Source: Acidobacteriota bacterium
GTDB taxonomy: Bacteria; Acidobacteriota; Terriglobia; Terriglobales; Acidobacteriaceae
Length of the DNA stretch: 64,000 bases
NCBI GenBank assembly: GCA_031296105.1
Contig: JARLGJ010000017.1
Location: 1 to 64,000 of the forward strand
Direction of reading: 5' to 3'
The stretch's first letter is position 1. Each line of letters begins with the position of its first letter. The notes below the pieces were generated by a model. That model did not search any database. It saw only the letters and a program-made list of their open reading frames with translations, and had not been told where the DNA came from. Positions 36,465 to 46,128 of the stretch are shown here, piece after piece. A program made the position numbers and the translations under genes.

Positions 36465-37238
36465 ATGAAAGCAGTCATTCTGGCCGGCGGCTTTGGCAGC
36501 CGTTTGAGTGAAGAAACCACCGAGCGTCCCAAGCCGATGGTGGAGATCGGCGGCCGGCCCATCCTCTGGCACATCATGAAGATTTACGCCGCGCACGGCG
36601 TCACCGACTTCGTCATCTGCCTGGGCTACAAGGGCTACTTCATCAAGGAATATTTCGCCAACTACTTTCTGCACTCGTCCGATGTCACTTTCGACCTGGC
36701 CAATAACCAGATGGAAGTGCATCACCACACGGCCGAGCCGTGGCGGGTGACGCTGGTGGATACCGGCCTGCACACGCAGACCGGTGGGCGCATCAAGCGG
36801 GTTCTGCCTTACGTGCAGGGTGACGATGCCTTCTGCATGACCTACGGCGACGGCGTGGGCAACGTGGACATCACGCAGGCCGTCGAGTTCCACCGCGCGC
36901 ACGGACGGCTGGCCACGGTCACGGCCACGCAGCCTTCGGGGCGCTTTGGCTCCTTGGAGATGGCAGGTGAATCAGTGACCGGCTTCCAGGAGAAGCCCGC
37001 CGGCGACGGCCAGTGGATCAACGCCGGCTTCTTTGTGTTGTCGCCCAAGGTAGGCGAATACATTGCGGGCGACGCCACGCTGTTTGAGCAGGAACCTTTG
37101 CGCACTCTGGCCACGGACGATCAGCTCCGCGCCTGGCGTCATCGCGGCTTTTGGCAGCCCATGGACACCCTGCGCGACAAGAACACTTTGGAAAAGCTGT
37201 GGACGTCGGGAGACGCCGCATGGAAGGTGTGGAAGTGA
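36465..37238 (+). CDS. rfbF: Glucose-1-phosphate cytidylyltransferase
   Basis: 257 residues, the normal length. Makes CDP-glucose from CTP and glucose-1-phosphate, first step to CDP-linked 3,6-dideoxyhexoses of lipopolysaccharide (also called ddhA). The nucleotide-binding block [20 protein letters not shown] is at the N-terminus and the metal-binding YGDGVGNVD is in the middle. Start at 36465 has a GAGGA upstream; an extension to 36432 is not family-like. It overlaps the next gene. Confidence 0.96.
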   Translation: MKAVILAGGFGSRLSEETTERPKPMVEIGGRPILWHIMKIYAAHGVTDFVICLGYKGYFIKEYFANYFLHSSDVTFDLANNQMEVHHHTAEPWRVTLVDTGLHTQTGGRIKRVLPYVQGDDAFCMTYGDGVGNVDITQAVEFHRAHGRLATVTATQPSGRFGSLEMAGESVTGFQEKPAGDGQWINAGFFVLSPKVGEYIAGDATLFEQEPLRTLATDDQLRAWRHRGFWQPMDTLRDKNTLEKLWTSGDAAWKVWK

Positions 37239-38308
37239 GCTTCTGGAAATCGCGCCGCGTTTTTATCACCGGGCACACCGGCTTCAAAGGGAGCTGGCTG
37301 GCGCTTTGGCTGCGCACCATGGGCGCCGAAGTCTGCGGCTATGCTCTGGAGCCGAGCACCGATCCCAGCCTGTTCGCGGCGCTTGCACTGCAGAAGGAGA
37401 TGCGCTCGATTATGGGCGACATCCGCAACCTGGCGGCCATCACCGCGGCGGTGCACGAGTTCAAGCCTGACGTCGTCATCCACATGGCGGCGCAGCCGCT
37501 GGTGCGCCTTTCCTACGATCGCCCGGTAGAGACCTACGAGGTCAACGTGATGGGCACGGTCAACCTTTTGGAAGCCGTGCGCCGCACGCCGAGCGTGCGC
37601 TCCGTAGTGGTGGTGACCAGCGACAAGTGCTATGAGAATCGCGAGTGGGTGTGGCCCTACCGTGAGAACGAAGCCATGGGTGGACACGATCCTTACAGCA
37701 GCAGCAAAGGGTGCGCCGAGCTGGTGACAGCCGCGTACCGCAACTCGTTCTTCCACCAGAGCGCGACCTCGGTGGCCTCGGCCCGCGCCGGCAACGTGAT
37801 TGGCGGCGGCGACTGGGCGGCGGATCGTCTGATCCCGGATATCGTGCGCGCCTTCACCAAGTCCGAGCCGGTGGTGATTCGCAATCCCAACGCGGTGCGC
37901 CCCTGGCAGCACGTGCTGGAGCCTTTGAGCGGCTACCTGGCGCTGGCCGAGCAGCTTTACTTCAACGGCAACGGCTATCGAGAGGGATGGAACTTTGGCC
38001 CCTCCGACGCCGATGCGCAGCCGGTGAGCCATCTTGTGGCGCGCATGGTGGAGCTTTGGGGGCCGGGCGCCGCGTGGCGCGAGGAAGCGCAGGCGGGCGT
38101 GCATGAGGCGCACCTGCTGCGGCTGGATTCCTCCAAGGCGCGCGCTAAATTGAAGTGGCGTCCGCGCTGGGCGCTGGATATCGCGCTGGAAAAAACCATC
38201 GAGTGGTATCGCGAGTTTTACAGCACGCCGCAGATGGACCCGGCGGTACGTGCGCTGACCTGCGCGCAGATCGCGGCCTACGAAGCGGCCAAGACGGCCG
38301 TGCAATAG
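37220..38308 (+). CDS. rfbG: CDP-glucose 4,6-dehydratase
   Basis: 362 residues from ATG 37220 (GGGAGA upstream; a GTG at 37235 would give 357, both overlap rfbF). Extended SDR enzyme: NAD motif TGHTGFKG (17-24) and YxxxK in [10 protein letters not shown]. It converts CDP-glucose to CDP-4-keto-6-deoxyglucose. Second enzyme of the RfbF-G-H route (ddhB). The overlap with rfbF argues for one transcript; rfbH starts 58 nt after it. Confidence 0.96.
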   Translation: MEGVEVSFWKSRRVFITGHTGFKGSWLALWLRTMGAEVCGYALEPSTDPSLFAALALQKEMRSIMGDIRNLAAITAAVHEFKPDVVIHMAAQPLVRLSYDRPVETYEVNVMGTVNLLEAVRRTPSVRSVVVVTSDKCYENREWVWPYRENEAMGGHDPYSSSKGCAELVTAAYRNSFFHQSATSVASARAGNVIGGGDWAADRLIPDIVRAFTKSEPVVIRNPNAVRPWQHVLEPLSGYLALAEQLYFNGNGYREGWNFGPSDADAQPVSHLVARMVELWGPGAAWREEAQAGVHEAHLLRLDSSKARAKLKWRPRWALDIALEKTIEWYREFYSTPQMDPAVRALTCAQIAAYEAAKTAVQ

Positions 38309-38311
38309 CCG

Positions 38312-38317
38312 TACAAT
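38312..38317 (+). promoter_or_regulatory. Possible internal -10 before rfbH
   Basis: TACAAT 49 nt before the rfbH ATG, directly after the rfbG stop. No good -35. Similar GTACAAT boxes precede other genes in this window. Confidence 0.3.
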
Positions 38318-38366
38318 TTTGAAAAGAGATTGATGTGGCCGCGCCCGGCGCGCCAACGGAGTCGTT

Positions 38367-39707
38367 ATGGAAGCAAGTTCCGCCAACCCTACTACTGAGA
38401 AGTCCGCTGCCGAATGCCTGCGCGAGCAGATTCGCCAGCTTGTTGCCGAATACCACGCCGAGGCCTTTGCCCCGCGCCCGTTTGTGCCCGGCGAGAGCGG
38501 CGTGCCCGTCTCCGGTAAGGTGTTTGACGCCGAAGACATTCAGCACGCGGTGGATGCCTCGCTTGATTTCTGGCTCACCACCGGCCGCTTTGCCGATCAG
38601 TTTGAGCGCGAGTTTGCCCGCGTGATGGGTGTGCGCGATGCAAGGCTGGTGAACTCCGGCTCGTCGGCCAATTTGGTGGCCCTTTCGGCCTTGACCTCGC
38701 ACACACTGGGCGAGCGCGCGCTGCGCTCCGGCGACGAAGTCATCACCGTGGCCGCGGGTTTTCCCACTACACTGAATCCGATTCTGCAAAACAACCTGGT
38801 GCCGGTCTTCGTGGACGTGCAACTGGACACCTACGACGTGGACTGCTCGCAGTTGGAGGCCGCTGTTTCACCGCGCACGCGGGCGGTGATGATTGCGCAC
38901 ACGCTGGGCAATCCCTTCGACCTTGACGCCGTCACCGCCTTCTGCAAAAAGCACAACCTGTGGCTGGTTGAGGACTGCTGTGACGCGGTGGGCTCCACGT
39001 ACAAAGGGCAGCAGGTAGGCTCGTTCGGAGACATCGCCACCGCCAGCTTTTATCCTGCGCACCACATCACCATGGGCGAAGGCGGCGCGGTGATGACCAG
39101 CCGTCCCAGCCTGACCAAGTTGATCGAGAGCTTCCGCGACTGGGGCCGCGACTGCTGGTGCGCGCCGGGCAAGGACAACACCTGCGGCAAGCGCTTCCAG
39201 TGGCAGTTAGGCAAACTGCCATGCGGCTACGATCACAAGTACACCTACTCGCACATTGGCTACAACCTCAAGCTAAGCGACATGCAGGCCGCCGTGGGCG
39301 TTTCGCAGTTGAAGAAACTTGCGGGCTTCATCGCCGCGCGCAAGGCAAACTTCAAGCGGCTGAGCGAAGGCCTTAACGATTTGCAGAATGTGCTGCGCCT
39401 GCCGCAGGCCACGCCGGGCGCAGACCCGAGCTGGTTCGGCTTCCCCCTGGCGGTGCGTCCGGAGAGCGGCGTAACGCGCGAAAAAGTGATTGCCCATTTG
39501 AATGACGCGAAGATTGGCACGCGCCTGCTGTTTGGCGGCAACCTGCTGCGCCAGCCTGCCTACGCCGACACAAAATACCGCACGGTGGGCGAGCTGCCCA
39601 ACACCGATTACGTAATGAACAACGTCTTCTGGGTTGGCGTCTTTCCGGGGCTTTCCGCGGCGATGATCGATTACATTGTGGAGCAGGTGCACCGAGTCAT
39701 GCAATGA
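38367..39707 (+). CDS. rfbH: CDP-4-keto-6-deoxyglucose 3-dehydratase (E1, RfbH type)
   Basis: 446 residues, PLP- and iron-sulfur-dependent dehydratase making 3,6-dideoxy-4-keto sugar (ddhC). The aminotransferase Lys is replaced by His in [13 protein letters not shown] (H232/H233), as in RfbH. The [2Fe-2S] ligands are exactly spaced: C205-x57-C263-x-C265-x7-C273. It needs an E3 reductase (DdhD/AscD type), not present in this window. Substrate-side blocks [15 protein letters not shown] and [17 protein letters not shown] are typical. Confidence 0.95.
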   Translation: MEASSANPTTEKSAAECLREQIRQLVAEYHAEAFAPRPFVPGESGVPVSGKVFDAEDIQHAVDASLDFWLTTGRFADQFEREFARVMGVRDARLVNSGSSANLVALSALTSHTLGERALRSGDEVITVAAGFPTTLNPILQNNLVPVFVDVQLDTYDVDCSQLEAAVSPRTRAVMIAHTLGNPFDLDAVTAFCKKHNLWLVEDCCDAVGSTYKGQQVGSFGDIATASFYPAHHITMGEGGAVMTSRPSLTKLIESFRDWGRDCWCAPGKDNTCGKRFQWQLGKLPCGYDHKYTYSHIGYNLKLSDMQAAVGVSQLKKLAGFIAARKANFKRLSEGLNDLQNVLRLPQATPGADPSWFGFPLAVRPESGVTREKVIAHLNDAKIGTRLLFGGNLLRQPAYADTKYRTVGELPNTDYVMNNVFWVGVFPGLSAAMIDYIVEQVHRVMQ

Positions 39708-39747
39708 TCGTTTGCGCCGAATAACCATTGAGGGGGCTCGACACGGT

Positions 39748-42090
39748 ATGGAGCGGACCCAGGAAAAGTCTGCGCAGTCCAGTAGAGATCGAAGCACCCA
39801 CGGGAATACGGGTGGTGCGTTGCCAAACTTCTGGCAGCGCGCCGTCTTTACCCTGACTACGTTCCTCAGTGCCTTCCTTTTGTTCCAGGTCCAGCTCATT
39901 ATCAGCAAACACATCCTGCCCTGGTTCGGCGGCACGGCCGCGGTGTGGACCACCTGCATGTTGGTGTTTCAGGTGCTGCTGCTTGCCGGTTACATCTATT
40001 CCCACCGCCTGGTGAGCCGTTTTCCGGAGAATCAACAGAGCGTCCTCCACGTAGCGCTGCTCGGCGGAGCATTGCTGCTGGTGGTTTTGTTATCTCTCGC
40101 GTGGCCTTCGGCGGTCACGCCGGGAGCGTCCTGGAGACCGTCGGGCAACACGAAGCCAATTCTCGGCGTCGCCTTTCTGATTCTTGCTTCCACCGGCCTT
40201 CCTTTTTTCGCGCTGTCCACCACCGGGCCGCTGCTGCAGGGGTGGTATGCCAGGCTCGGCGGAGGGCACGCTACGTACCGTCTCTATGCGGTATCCAACG
40301 CCGGTTCGTTGCTTGGCCTGCTTAGTTTTCCCTTCGTGCTGGAGCCGTACTTTGACCTGACGAGCCTGGGCAAGGCGTGGGCTTTTCTGTTTGCCTGCTT
40401 TGTCTTGGGCTGCGCGCTGTGCGCCTGGTGGTCGCACCAGGCAGCGGGCGTCAGACACGCCGCAGAGGGAAAAGCGGAGGCTCGGCTGGAGGTGCCGGCA
40501 TCGTCGCCGCGAGGGTTGTGGTTCTTGCTGGCCGCTTGTGCCTCCGGACTTTTGCTGGCCGCCACCAATCTGCTGTGCCAGGAGGTCGCGTCGCTCCCGC
40601 TGCTGTGGGTGCTGCCACTGGCAACGTATCTGCTTACGTTTATCCTTGCCTTCGGCAGCGCGCGCTGGTATTCCCGCGCTATTTTTCAAACACTGTTCTT
40701 TTTCGGCGGCATTGCCACATGTATCGCGCTGCTCTATCAGGGCAGTCTGCGCGGCGAAGTGGTGATTACCATCACCCTGTTTTCGGCATGGATGATCTGC
40801 CACGGAGAATTGGCGCGGCTTAAGCCTGCCGTACACGGCTTGACGTCGTTCTACCTGGCAATCTCCGCCGGAGGCGCGGCGGGTGGAATTCTGGTTGCCG
40901 TGCTGGCGCCGATGGTGCTCAGGTCGTTCCTCGATTTTCAGCTCTGCATGGCTGGAGTAGCAGTGCTCTCCGTTGCCTGCATGATCTACGACAGCAATTC
41001 TTGGCTCTATGACCGGAAGCCGGTTCTTCCGGCGGCGATACTGGCGGTACTACTGCTTGGCGGATGGGTGATTTACCGCTGGAATCCTGACTTGCACAAG
41101 TACCTTGTACGCTTGCAGTATTACCCGCTGCTGGTGCTCATCGGCGCGGTTTGCGTTGCCGGAAGTTACTTGTGGCGTCCGCCGCAGAGCACGCACGGAC
41201 GCGGCTTCCGATTTGTGCAGCCCATGGCCGGCTTTGTCCTGGTCATCCTCTTTACGTTTCTCTACTGGTCAAGTCTTCCGGTGACGGCGCTGGCGCTCAG
41301 TGAGCGCAACTTCTATGGCGTGATCCAGATTCTTCAGTCCAAACACGGCAGAGTGTTGATGCACGGACGAACCATACACGGGTCGCAGTTGAATCCGCCG
41401 TTCGACCGGGTGCCGTTGGCGTACTACGGACCGGAGAGTGGCATCGGCGTGGCGCTTGCCAAATTTCCCCGTCCTGCCAATGGCGAAGGTCCGTTGCAGA
41501 TTGGGGTGGTCGGTCTTGGCGCTGGTTCGCTGGCTACCTACGGACGCCCTGGCGACACAATTCACTTCTACGAACTCGATCCCGCCATCGCCGCTCTTTC
41601 CATGGGGCCGCATCCGGAGTTTACGTTCCTGAGAGATTCACCGGCCCGGGTGGATGTGAAGGTGGGAGATGGCCGCCTGCTGCTGGAAGACGAACTCGCG
41701 CATGGCGCGCGCACGCAGTTCGATGTGCTGGTGCTCGACGCATTTTCCGGAGATGCGATTCCGGTGCACCTGCTGACGCGCGAAGCCTTCGATGAGTATT
41801 GGCAATGCCTGAATGCGTCACGCGGCATTCTTGCCGTTCATATCAGCAGCCGCCACGTAAATCTCCTGCCGGTGGTTGCCGGCGTGGCGCGCCATTATCA
41901 GGTTCCCTTGATGCTGGTTAACAATGTTGCCAAGGATCCCTACATGAGCAGTTCGTGGGTTCTGCTGGCGAAGAATGCGGACGTTCTTCGCGCGCTCGGC
42001 ACCGGGCAAGTGCTGCGGCCGGAAGAGACCGGCGAGGAGGGCGTGCTGTGGACGGATGAGCGGAGCGACGTGGCCCGTCTGCTGCGCTGA
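39748..42090 (+). CDS. Multipass membrane protein with C-terminal spermidine-synthase-like domain
   Basis: 780 residues. The first about 500 residues contain at least ten hydrophobic helices (FLSAFLLFQVQLIISKHILPWFGG at the start). The C-terminal about 200 residues are a Rossmann methyltransferase/aminopropyltransferase-like (PABS) fold with VVGLGAGSLATYG, FYELDPAIAAL and DVLVLDAFSGDAIPVHLLT. Such fused proteins are known but unassigned. No catalytic Asp pair for polyamine transfer can be affirmed. GAGGGGG lies 11 nt before the ATG. It is placed after the deoxysugar genes without a clear functional link. Confidence 0.85.
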   Translation: MERTQEKSAQSSRDRSTHGNTGGALPNFWQRAVFTLTTFLSAFLLFQVQLIISKHILPWFGGTAAVWTTCMLVFQVLLLAGYIYSHRLVSRFPENQQSVLHVALLGGALLLVVLLSLAWPSAVTPGASWRPSGNTKPILGVAFLILASTGLPFFALSTTGPLLQGWYARLGGGHATYRLYAVSNAGSLLGLLSFPFVLEPYFDLTSLGKAWAFLFACFVLGCALCAWWSHQAAGVRHAAEGKAEARLEVPASSPRGLWFLLAACASGLLLAATNLLCQEVASLPLLWVLPLATYLLTFILAFGSARWYSRAIFQTLFFFGGIATCIALLYQGSLRGEVVITITLFSAWMICHGELARLKPAVHGLTSFYLAISAGGAAGGILVAVLAPMVLRSFLDFQLCMAGVAVLSVACMIYDSNSWLYDRKPVLPAAILAVLLLGGWVIYRWNPDLHKYLVRLQYYPLLVLIGAVCVAGSYLWRPPQSTHGRGFRFVQPMAGFVLVILFTFLYWSSLPVTALALSERNFYGVIQILQSKHGRVLMHGRTIHGSQLNPPFDRVPLAYYGPESGIGVALAKFPRPANGEGPLQIGVVGLGAGSLATYGRPGDTIHFYELDPAIAALSMGPHPEFTFLRDSPARVDVKVGDGRLLLEDELAHGARTQFDVLVLDAFSGDAIPVHLLTREAFDEYWQCLNASRGILAVHISSRHVNLLPVVAGVARHYQVPLMLVNNVAKDPYMSSSWVLLAKNADVLRALGTGQVLRPEETGEEGVLWTDERSDVARLLR

Positions 42091-42102
42091 CCGTCCTCTG
42101 CG

Positions 42103-42681
42103 CTACAAGTTGTCGGTTTCCTGCAAATCCGACTTCAGCCACTCCCAGTGCTGGAGCATGGCGTCCTGATCGGCGTCGAAGCGCTCGTGATAGTGGTGCG
42201 AGTGCGGCACCGGGACGCGCACCATCTCAACCTCCACAAACCCCTTCTGCTTCAGCAGTTCGATCATCGAGGGCAAGGGGCCGTAGGCGTAAATCACGTC
42301 GTGACGGTCGTACACAAGCTGCCCCACGGGCGGCGCGGCCAGCCACAGGTTGTGGCGTCCATCACCGTTCAGGAACTCTGCGTAGCGATCCAGCAATTGC
42401 AACACGTCTTCGCGAGAGTGTTTCTGCGCCGACTGATAGCGTCCGGCGGCGGACTCATTGCCCGAGCCGCGCGGCGTCACCAATACGTAGAGCACCCATA
42501 GCTCCGCGGGCAGCATCTCCAGCAATTCGCGCAGCAGCGTCACGGGCGCATCGCCGCCGGCAATCACCAGACGCTCCACGCCACCCACCACCTGGTGCGC
42601 GTAACTCGGTTCGTAGGCCCAGGCCGCGTCCTGTCCGGCGTGCACGGTGCCCAGCTTCCAGTTCTGCTCTTGTGAATTCAT
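42103..42681 (-). CDS. Conserved-looking protein, function unknown
   Basis: 192 residues, soluble alpha/beta. I do not recognise the family. Visible: a strand-rich middle (ERLVIAGGDAPVTLLRELLEMLP, LWVLYVLVTPRG), a DVIYAYGPL turn and His-rich HSHHYHERFDADQD near the end. No signal peptide or membrane segment. It converges with the membrane-protein gene (12 nt apart, no terminator seen) and diverges from the acetyltransferase gene by 33 nt. Confidence 0.75.
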   Translation of the reverse strand: MNSQEQNWKLGTVHAGQDAAWAYEPSYAHQVVGGVERLVIAGGDAPVTLLRELLEMLPAELWVLYVLVTPRGSGNESAAGRYQSAQKHSREDVLQLLDRYAEFLNGDGRHNLWLAAPPVGQLVYDRHDVIYAYGPLPSMIELLKQKGFVEVEMVRVPVPHSHHYHERFDADQDAMLQHWEWLKSDLQETDNL

Positions 42682-42698
42682 TCCAAGGGTATTCTACT
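42670..42698 (+). promoter_or_regulatory. Candidate promoter of the acetyltransferase gene
   Basis: TTGTGA (42670-42675) and TCTACT (42693-42698), spacer 17 nt, 4/6 each. The -35 lies inside the start of the divergent gene. Confidence 0.4.
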
Positions 42699-42714
42699 GG
42701 AAGAGGAGAAAACT

Positions 42715-43191
42715 CTGAGTCCCACGGCAACAATTGACGTGTTTCGCGCCACGGCCGCCGAAGCCGCCACGGCCTTCGCTCTCATCGAGGAATACTACGA
42801 GGCTATCGGAGTAGTTGCGCGCGATGGCCGTGCGGCGCTGGAGCATTACCTCGAAAGTCCGGAGTCGCCTATCTTTCTGGTCACCGTGGATGGCGCTCCC
42901 GCGGGCTGTGTGATGCTGCGTCCGCTGCCGCAGGTGGAGAGCGCGCTGGAGGTCAAGCGCCTGTGGGTGCGGCCTGAGTTCCGCCGCCACGGACTGGCAC
43001 ATCGCCTGATGCAAAAGGCGGAAGAGTTTGCGCAAGAAAAGGGCTTCGCGTGGCTTTACCTGGACACCAAGGACGATCTTGAGGCGGCAATCCGCTTTTA
43101 TCTCGGGTCCGGTTATGAACGCTGCGCGCGCTACAACGACAATCCCCAGGCCACTCTCTTTCTGCGCAAGCATTTACCGCGGCAGGTTTGA
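42715..43191 (+). CDS. GNAT family N-acetyltransferase (apparent CTG start)
   Basis: 158 residues. GNAT fold: residues about 60-85 carry the strand with GCVMLRPLP, then the acetyl-CoA loop VRPEFRRHGLAHRLM, then DTKDDLEAAIRFYLGSGYERCARY. Acceptor unknown. The start is a puzzle: GAGGAG at 42703-42708 is perfectly spaced (6 nt) before CTG 42715, giving MSPTATIDVFRATAAEA-; the only better codon, GTG 42739, has no ribosome binding site and cuts the first beta strand. I prefer CTG. Confidence 0.85.
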   Translation: MSPTATIDVFRATAAEAATAFALIEEYYEAIGVVARDGRAALEHYLESPESPIFLVTVDGAPAGCVMLRPLPQVESALEVKRLWVRPEFRRHGLAHRLMQKAEEFAQEKGFAWLYLDTKDDLEAAIRFYLGSGYERCARYNDNPQATLFLRKHLPRQV

Positions 43192-43255
43192 CGCCGCGCG
43201 TGCGGCTCATTAGCTTAGAAACTCGAAGCCGGTTATCATCCATTAGAGACTACGA

Positions 43256-43747
43256 ATGCCGACTAGCGCCCCTGCCACGCCCCGAACTTTCTTCGCCAAA
43301 CTGACCGAGCACATCCCGCCGGGGCAATTTGGCCGCTATCTGCTGGTCGGGGGATGGAACACCGCGTTTGCCTACGGCACCTTCGCCTTGTTAACGCACA
43401 TGCTGGAAAACATTGTGCCGCAGAGTTACATGGCGGCCTCGGTGCTCTCCAGCTTCCTGAACATCACGGTCGCCTTTCTGGGATATAAGTGGTTCGTCTT
43501 TAAGACCAAGGGCAACTACCTGCGTGAGTGGCTGCGCTGCGTGGGCGTGTACAGCACAAACATCGCCTTCGGCCTGATTGCCTTGCCCACGGTGGTTTAC
43601 ATCCTGCGCCACACCACGCATCTGCAACGCTCCGCTCCGTACGTCGCCGGCGCCATGCTCACCTTCGTCACCGTGCTGGTCAGCTTCTTCGGACACAAAC
43701 ACTACTCGTTCAAAAAAGCCGCCCCGCCTTCCGCGCCGGAAAACTGA
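43256..43747 (+). CDS. GtrA-like membrane protein
   Basis: 163 residues, four hydrophobic helices (QFGRYLLVGGWNTAFAYGTFALL; AASVLSSFLNITVAFLGYKWFVF; a third from VGVYSTNIAFGLIALPTVVYIL; a fourth ending FFGHKHYSF). The GtrA family are small membrane proteins linked to polyprenyl-phosphate-sugar flipping and O-antigen glucosylation. The following gene encodes a large membrane glycosyltransferase-like protein, which fits. Short-spaced from the acetyltransferase gene (64 nt). Confidence 0.9.
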   Translation: MPTSAPATPRTFFAKLTEHIPPGQFGRYLLVGGWNTAFAYGTFALLTHMLENIVPQSYMAASVLSSFLNITVAFLGYKWFVFKTKGNYLREWLRCVGVYSTNIAFGLIALPTVVYILRHTTHLQRSAPYVAGAMLTFVTVLVSFFGHKHYSFKKAAPPSAPEN

Positions 43748-43865
43748 TCGCACGGTTCTGCTGGAAGCCGGTGCAATCGCTGTCCGCGCCGGAATAGGAA
43801 ATTTTCGCGGGTTTCATGCCAGTTGTTGTACCCTTTGGGATATCGGTACATTACTGGGCGCAAGA

Positions 43866-45902
43866 ATGAAGACTCGGGCTGAGTTTTTTCTCACGGCATT
43901 TCGTCAGCGGCAATGGCTGCTTCCTGTTCTCTTATCCCTTCTTTTGCTCGCCCAGCTTCTCTTGAGCGTGCAACAAAACTCACAACACGCCGACGAATCG
44001 ACGCACCTGTATTCCGGATATCGCATCTTGAAGTGCGGCGATTATGCCTATGGCCGCGAACATCCGCCGCTCTCCAAAATGCTGGCCGCTTTTCCGCTTG
44101 TTCTGCAGAATGTGCCGGTGGACTGTGCGGCCGCGCCCGTCGGTTCGGAAGAAGCCGATGAGGCGGTTGTGTGGCTCTACGGGCAGCCGAACTGGTGGAA
44201 ACTGCTTACCGCCGCGCGTGCCGCAGCCAGCCTCTCCTGCGTGCTGTTACTGATTGCCACCTGGCTGGCGGCACGGGTTTGTTTCGGAGAAAGGGAAGCG
44301 GCGTTGGCGGCGGCATTCCTTGTCTTCGAGCCCAACATTCTGGCGCATGGCGCACTGGTGCTGACCGACACCCTTACTAGCGCATTGTTTGTTCTGACCG
44401 TGCTTGCGGTCTATCGATGGTGCGTCAAGCAGACCCCGTGGTACCTGGCAGCGTCCGGTGTTTTATTCGGTCTGGCGTTGCTCAGCAAGAATTCATCGCC
44501 AGGGCTTGTATTCATCCTCGCTGCAATCGCCGCGATCGTTCCGTTTGTATCGCCCGAAGTGCCGCCGGAGAAGCGTGCGCCACGCCTGGGACGCAATCTG
44601 GCCGCCCTGGTCCCTATCCTTTTGCTGGCCGCGGTGGTGGTGTGGGCTGGTTACGGCTTCCAGGGCAGTTCGACGCGCCAGCGGCGCGCATCCGATGTCT
44701 CTACTGAAGCGCAGGCCGCACCGGGCAGCACGCTGCCCTTGTCCGTGCGCGCGTTGACGGGGATACGCGCGCTGCACCTGCTGCCTCAGCCGTATCTGGA
44801 TGGGCTGATTGACGCCCATAACGTGGTCGCGGGCGAGGTAGGCGGCGTGGACATCTTGGGTAAGCACTACCTGAGGCCGCCGCGCTTTGCCATGCCGCTG
44901 ACTATTTCGGTCAAACTCACGCTCGGATTCTTCGGCATTCTGTCGCTTGGCGCCGTGGGGCTGGCTCTGTGCGGACGAAAGGGCTTGGCGGCAACGGCTG
45001 TCATGCTGCTTCCCGTCCTTTGCTATCTGCTGCTCAGCCTGTTGGTAAAGCGCGAGGTCGGAATCCGTTACCTGCTGCCGGTCCTTCCGTTTGCCGTGAT
45101 CCTGGGGAGCGCCGGGGCCGTAGTGCTGACCCGCCGCTATCGATGGGCGCAAGCCGTGGTGATCATTCTGCTGGTGGCCCATGCGGCGTCCTCCCTGCGG
45201 TGCTATCCCAACTATCTTTCCTATGCCAATGAAGCGTGGGGCGGCCCGCAGAACCTCTATCGCATTGCGGCGCCCGACATTGGCCAGGCCTATTGGCAAG
45301 TCTCCGAGTACTTGAAGAGCAATCCCAATGTGCCCTGCTGGATACAGGCGGAGACCTTTATTCCTCCTGACGCGTATGGCATTCGCTGCGCGCGTTTTGG
45401 CTTGCTGACGGTCCAGAACATTCCGGATCGAATGAACGGCATTGTAGTGCTCTCCAGTTTGAACTTTGCCCACCTGACAAAGCACGGGGAGTGGCTGGCT
45501 GGCTTCCAGAATGCGCAGCCGGTGGCGAAGCTGGGCGGCAGCGCGATGCTGGTGTTTCGCGGCTCGTTCGATACCCGCTCGGTTGAAGCGCGCGGCGATG
45601 ACGGCATTGCCATGGTCTTGGGCCGGCGAGGCCAATTTCCGGAAGCGCTGGCGTTTGCGGAGAAGGCCGCCGAACTGGAGCCGGATTCTGCTTTTACGCA
45701 CATGTTTCTGGGGGGAGTGCTGATGGAAAATGGCCAGCCGGAGCCGGCAATGGAAGAGTGCATCAAAGCCCGCGCCATCATTCGCTCGGACCCGAACCAG
45801 GCGGACGTTGAGCCTTTGACCGACGATGTTCTACGGCTGCTCTCCAGTAAATTTGGTATGCCGTTGCCGGAGGGAGTCACGTCGGAAGCACCGCAAAGCT
45901 AG
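43866..45902 (+). CDS. GT-C-type membrane glycosyltransferase with TPR-like tail
   Basis: 678 residues. About 10 hydrophobic helices; the first periplasmic loop holds HADESTHLYSGYRILKCGDYAYGREHPPLSK, the acidic-motif layout of PMT/ArnT-type GT-C enzymes that use polyprenyl-phosphate sugars. The C-terminal about 80 residues have a TPR-like pair (RRGQFPEALAFAEKAAELEPDSAFTHM and onward). It follows GtrA by 118 nt and could transfer the sugar that GtrA flips. Acceptor unknown. Start ATG at 43866 follows GCGCAAGA; a weak site. Confidence 0.8.
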   Translation: MKTRAEFFLTAFRQRQWLLPVLLSLLLLAQLLLSVQQNSQHADESTHLYSGYRILKCGDYAYGREHPPLSKMLAAFPLVLQNVPVDCAAAPVGSEEADEAVVWLYGQPNWWKLLTAARAAASLSCVLLLIATWLAARVCFGEREAALAAAFLVFEPNILAHGALVLTDTLTSALFVLTVLAVYRWCVKQTPWYLAASGVLFGLALLSKNSSPGLVFILAAIAAIVPFVSPEVPPEKRAPRLGRNLAALVPILLLAAVVVWAGYGFQGSSTRQRRASDVSTEAQAAPGSTLPLSVRALTGIRALHLLPQPYLDGLIDAHNVVAGEVGGVDILGKHYLRPPRFAMPLTISVKLTLGFFGILSLGAVGLALCGRKGLAATAVMLLPVLCYLLLSLLVKREVGIRYLLPVLPFAVILGSAGAVVLTRRYRWAQAVVIILLVAHAASSLRCYPNYLSYANEAWGGPQNLYRIAAPDIGQAYWQVSEYLKSNPNVPCWIQAETFIPPDAYGIRCARFGLLTVQNIPDRMNGIVVLSSLNFAHLTKHGEWLAGFQNAQPVAKLGGSAMLVFRGSFDTRSVEARGDDGIAMVLGRRGQFPEALAFAEKAAELEPDSAFTHMFLGGVLMENGQPEPAMEECIKARAIIRSDPNQADVEPLTDDVLRLLSSKFGMPLPEGVTSEAPQS

Positions 45903-45991
45903 CCGCCAGCCGGTTGCCGCTGATGTGCCGGAACGGGTTCCAACCGGAATGTGGACCTGCGTAGGCTGGTCCGGCGGCGGATGCTCTACGC

Positions 45992-46020
45992 TTTCAACCT
46001 CAAAATACCAGCCGTATAAT
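45992..46020 (+). promoter_or_regulatory. Promoter of queDEC
   Basis: Perfect -10 TATAAT (46015-46020). TTTCAA (45992-45997) is the -35-like box at 17 nt, a weak match. Transcription would start near 46027. Confidence 0.6.
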
Positions 46021-46026
46021 AGAAAT

Positions 46027-46124
46027 ACGTTGTGTCCCCTTGAGACCTGCGCTGTGTCCCGTTCCGTAACTGGGCGCCCCGGTGCAACGTCAAGGGTTGA
46101 GGATGCCCTGCATCCCGTTTGGAG
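46027..46124 (+). promoter_or_regulatory. Possible structured leader of queD
   Basis: ACGTTG (46027-46032) complements CAACGT (46085-46090) and CCCTTGA (46037-46043) complements TCAAGGG (46090-46096); the interleaved order would make a pseudoknot, though both arms share base 46090. A clean hairpin GGATGC-CCT-GCATCC (46101-46115) then ends 5 nt before the GGAG (46121-46124) of queD. It does not match the preQ1-I consensus. Could be a riboswitch for a queuine precursor, or chance. Confidence 0.3.
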
Positions 46125-46128
46125 ATTC

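Noticed and set aside
46021..46128. preQ1-I riboswitch upstream of queD
   Set aside because: The expected consensus of the aptamer is absent. Only a generic pseudoknot can be drawn.
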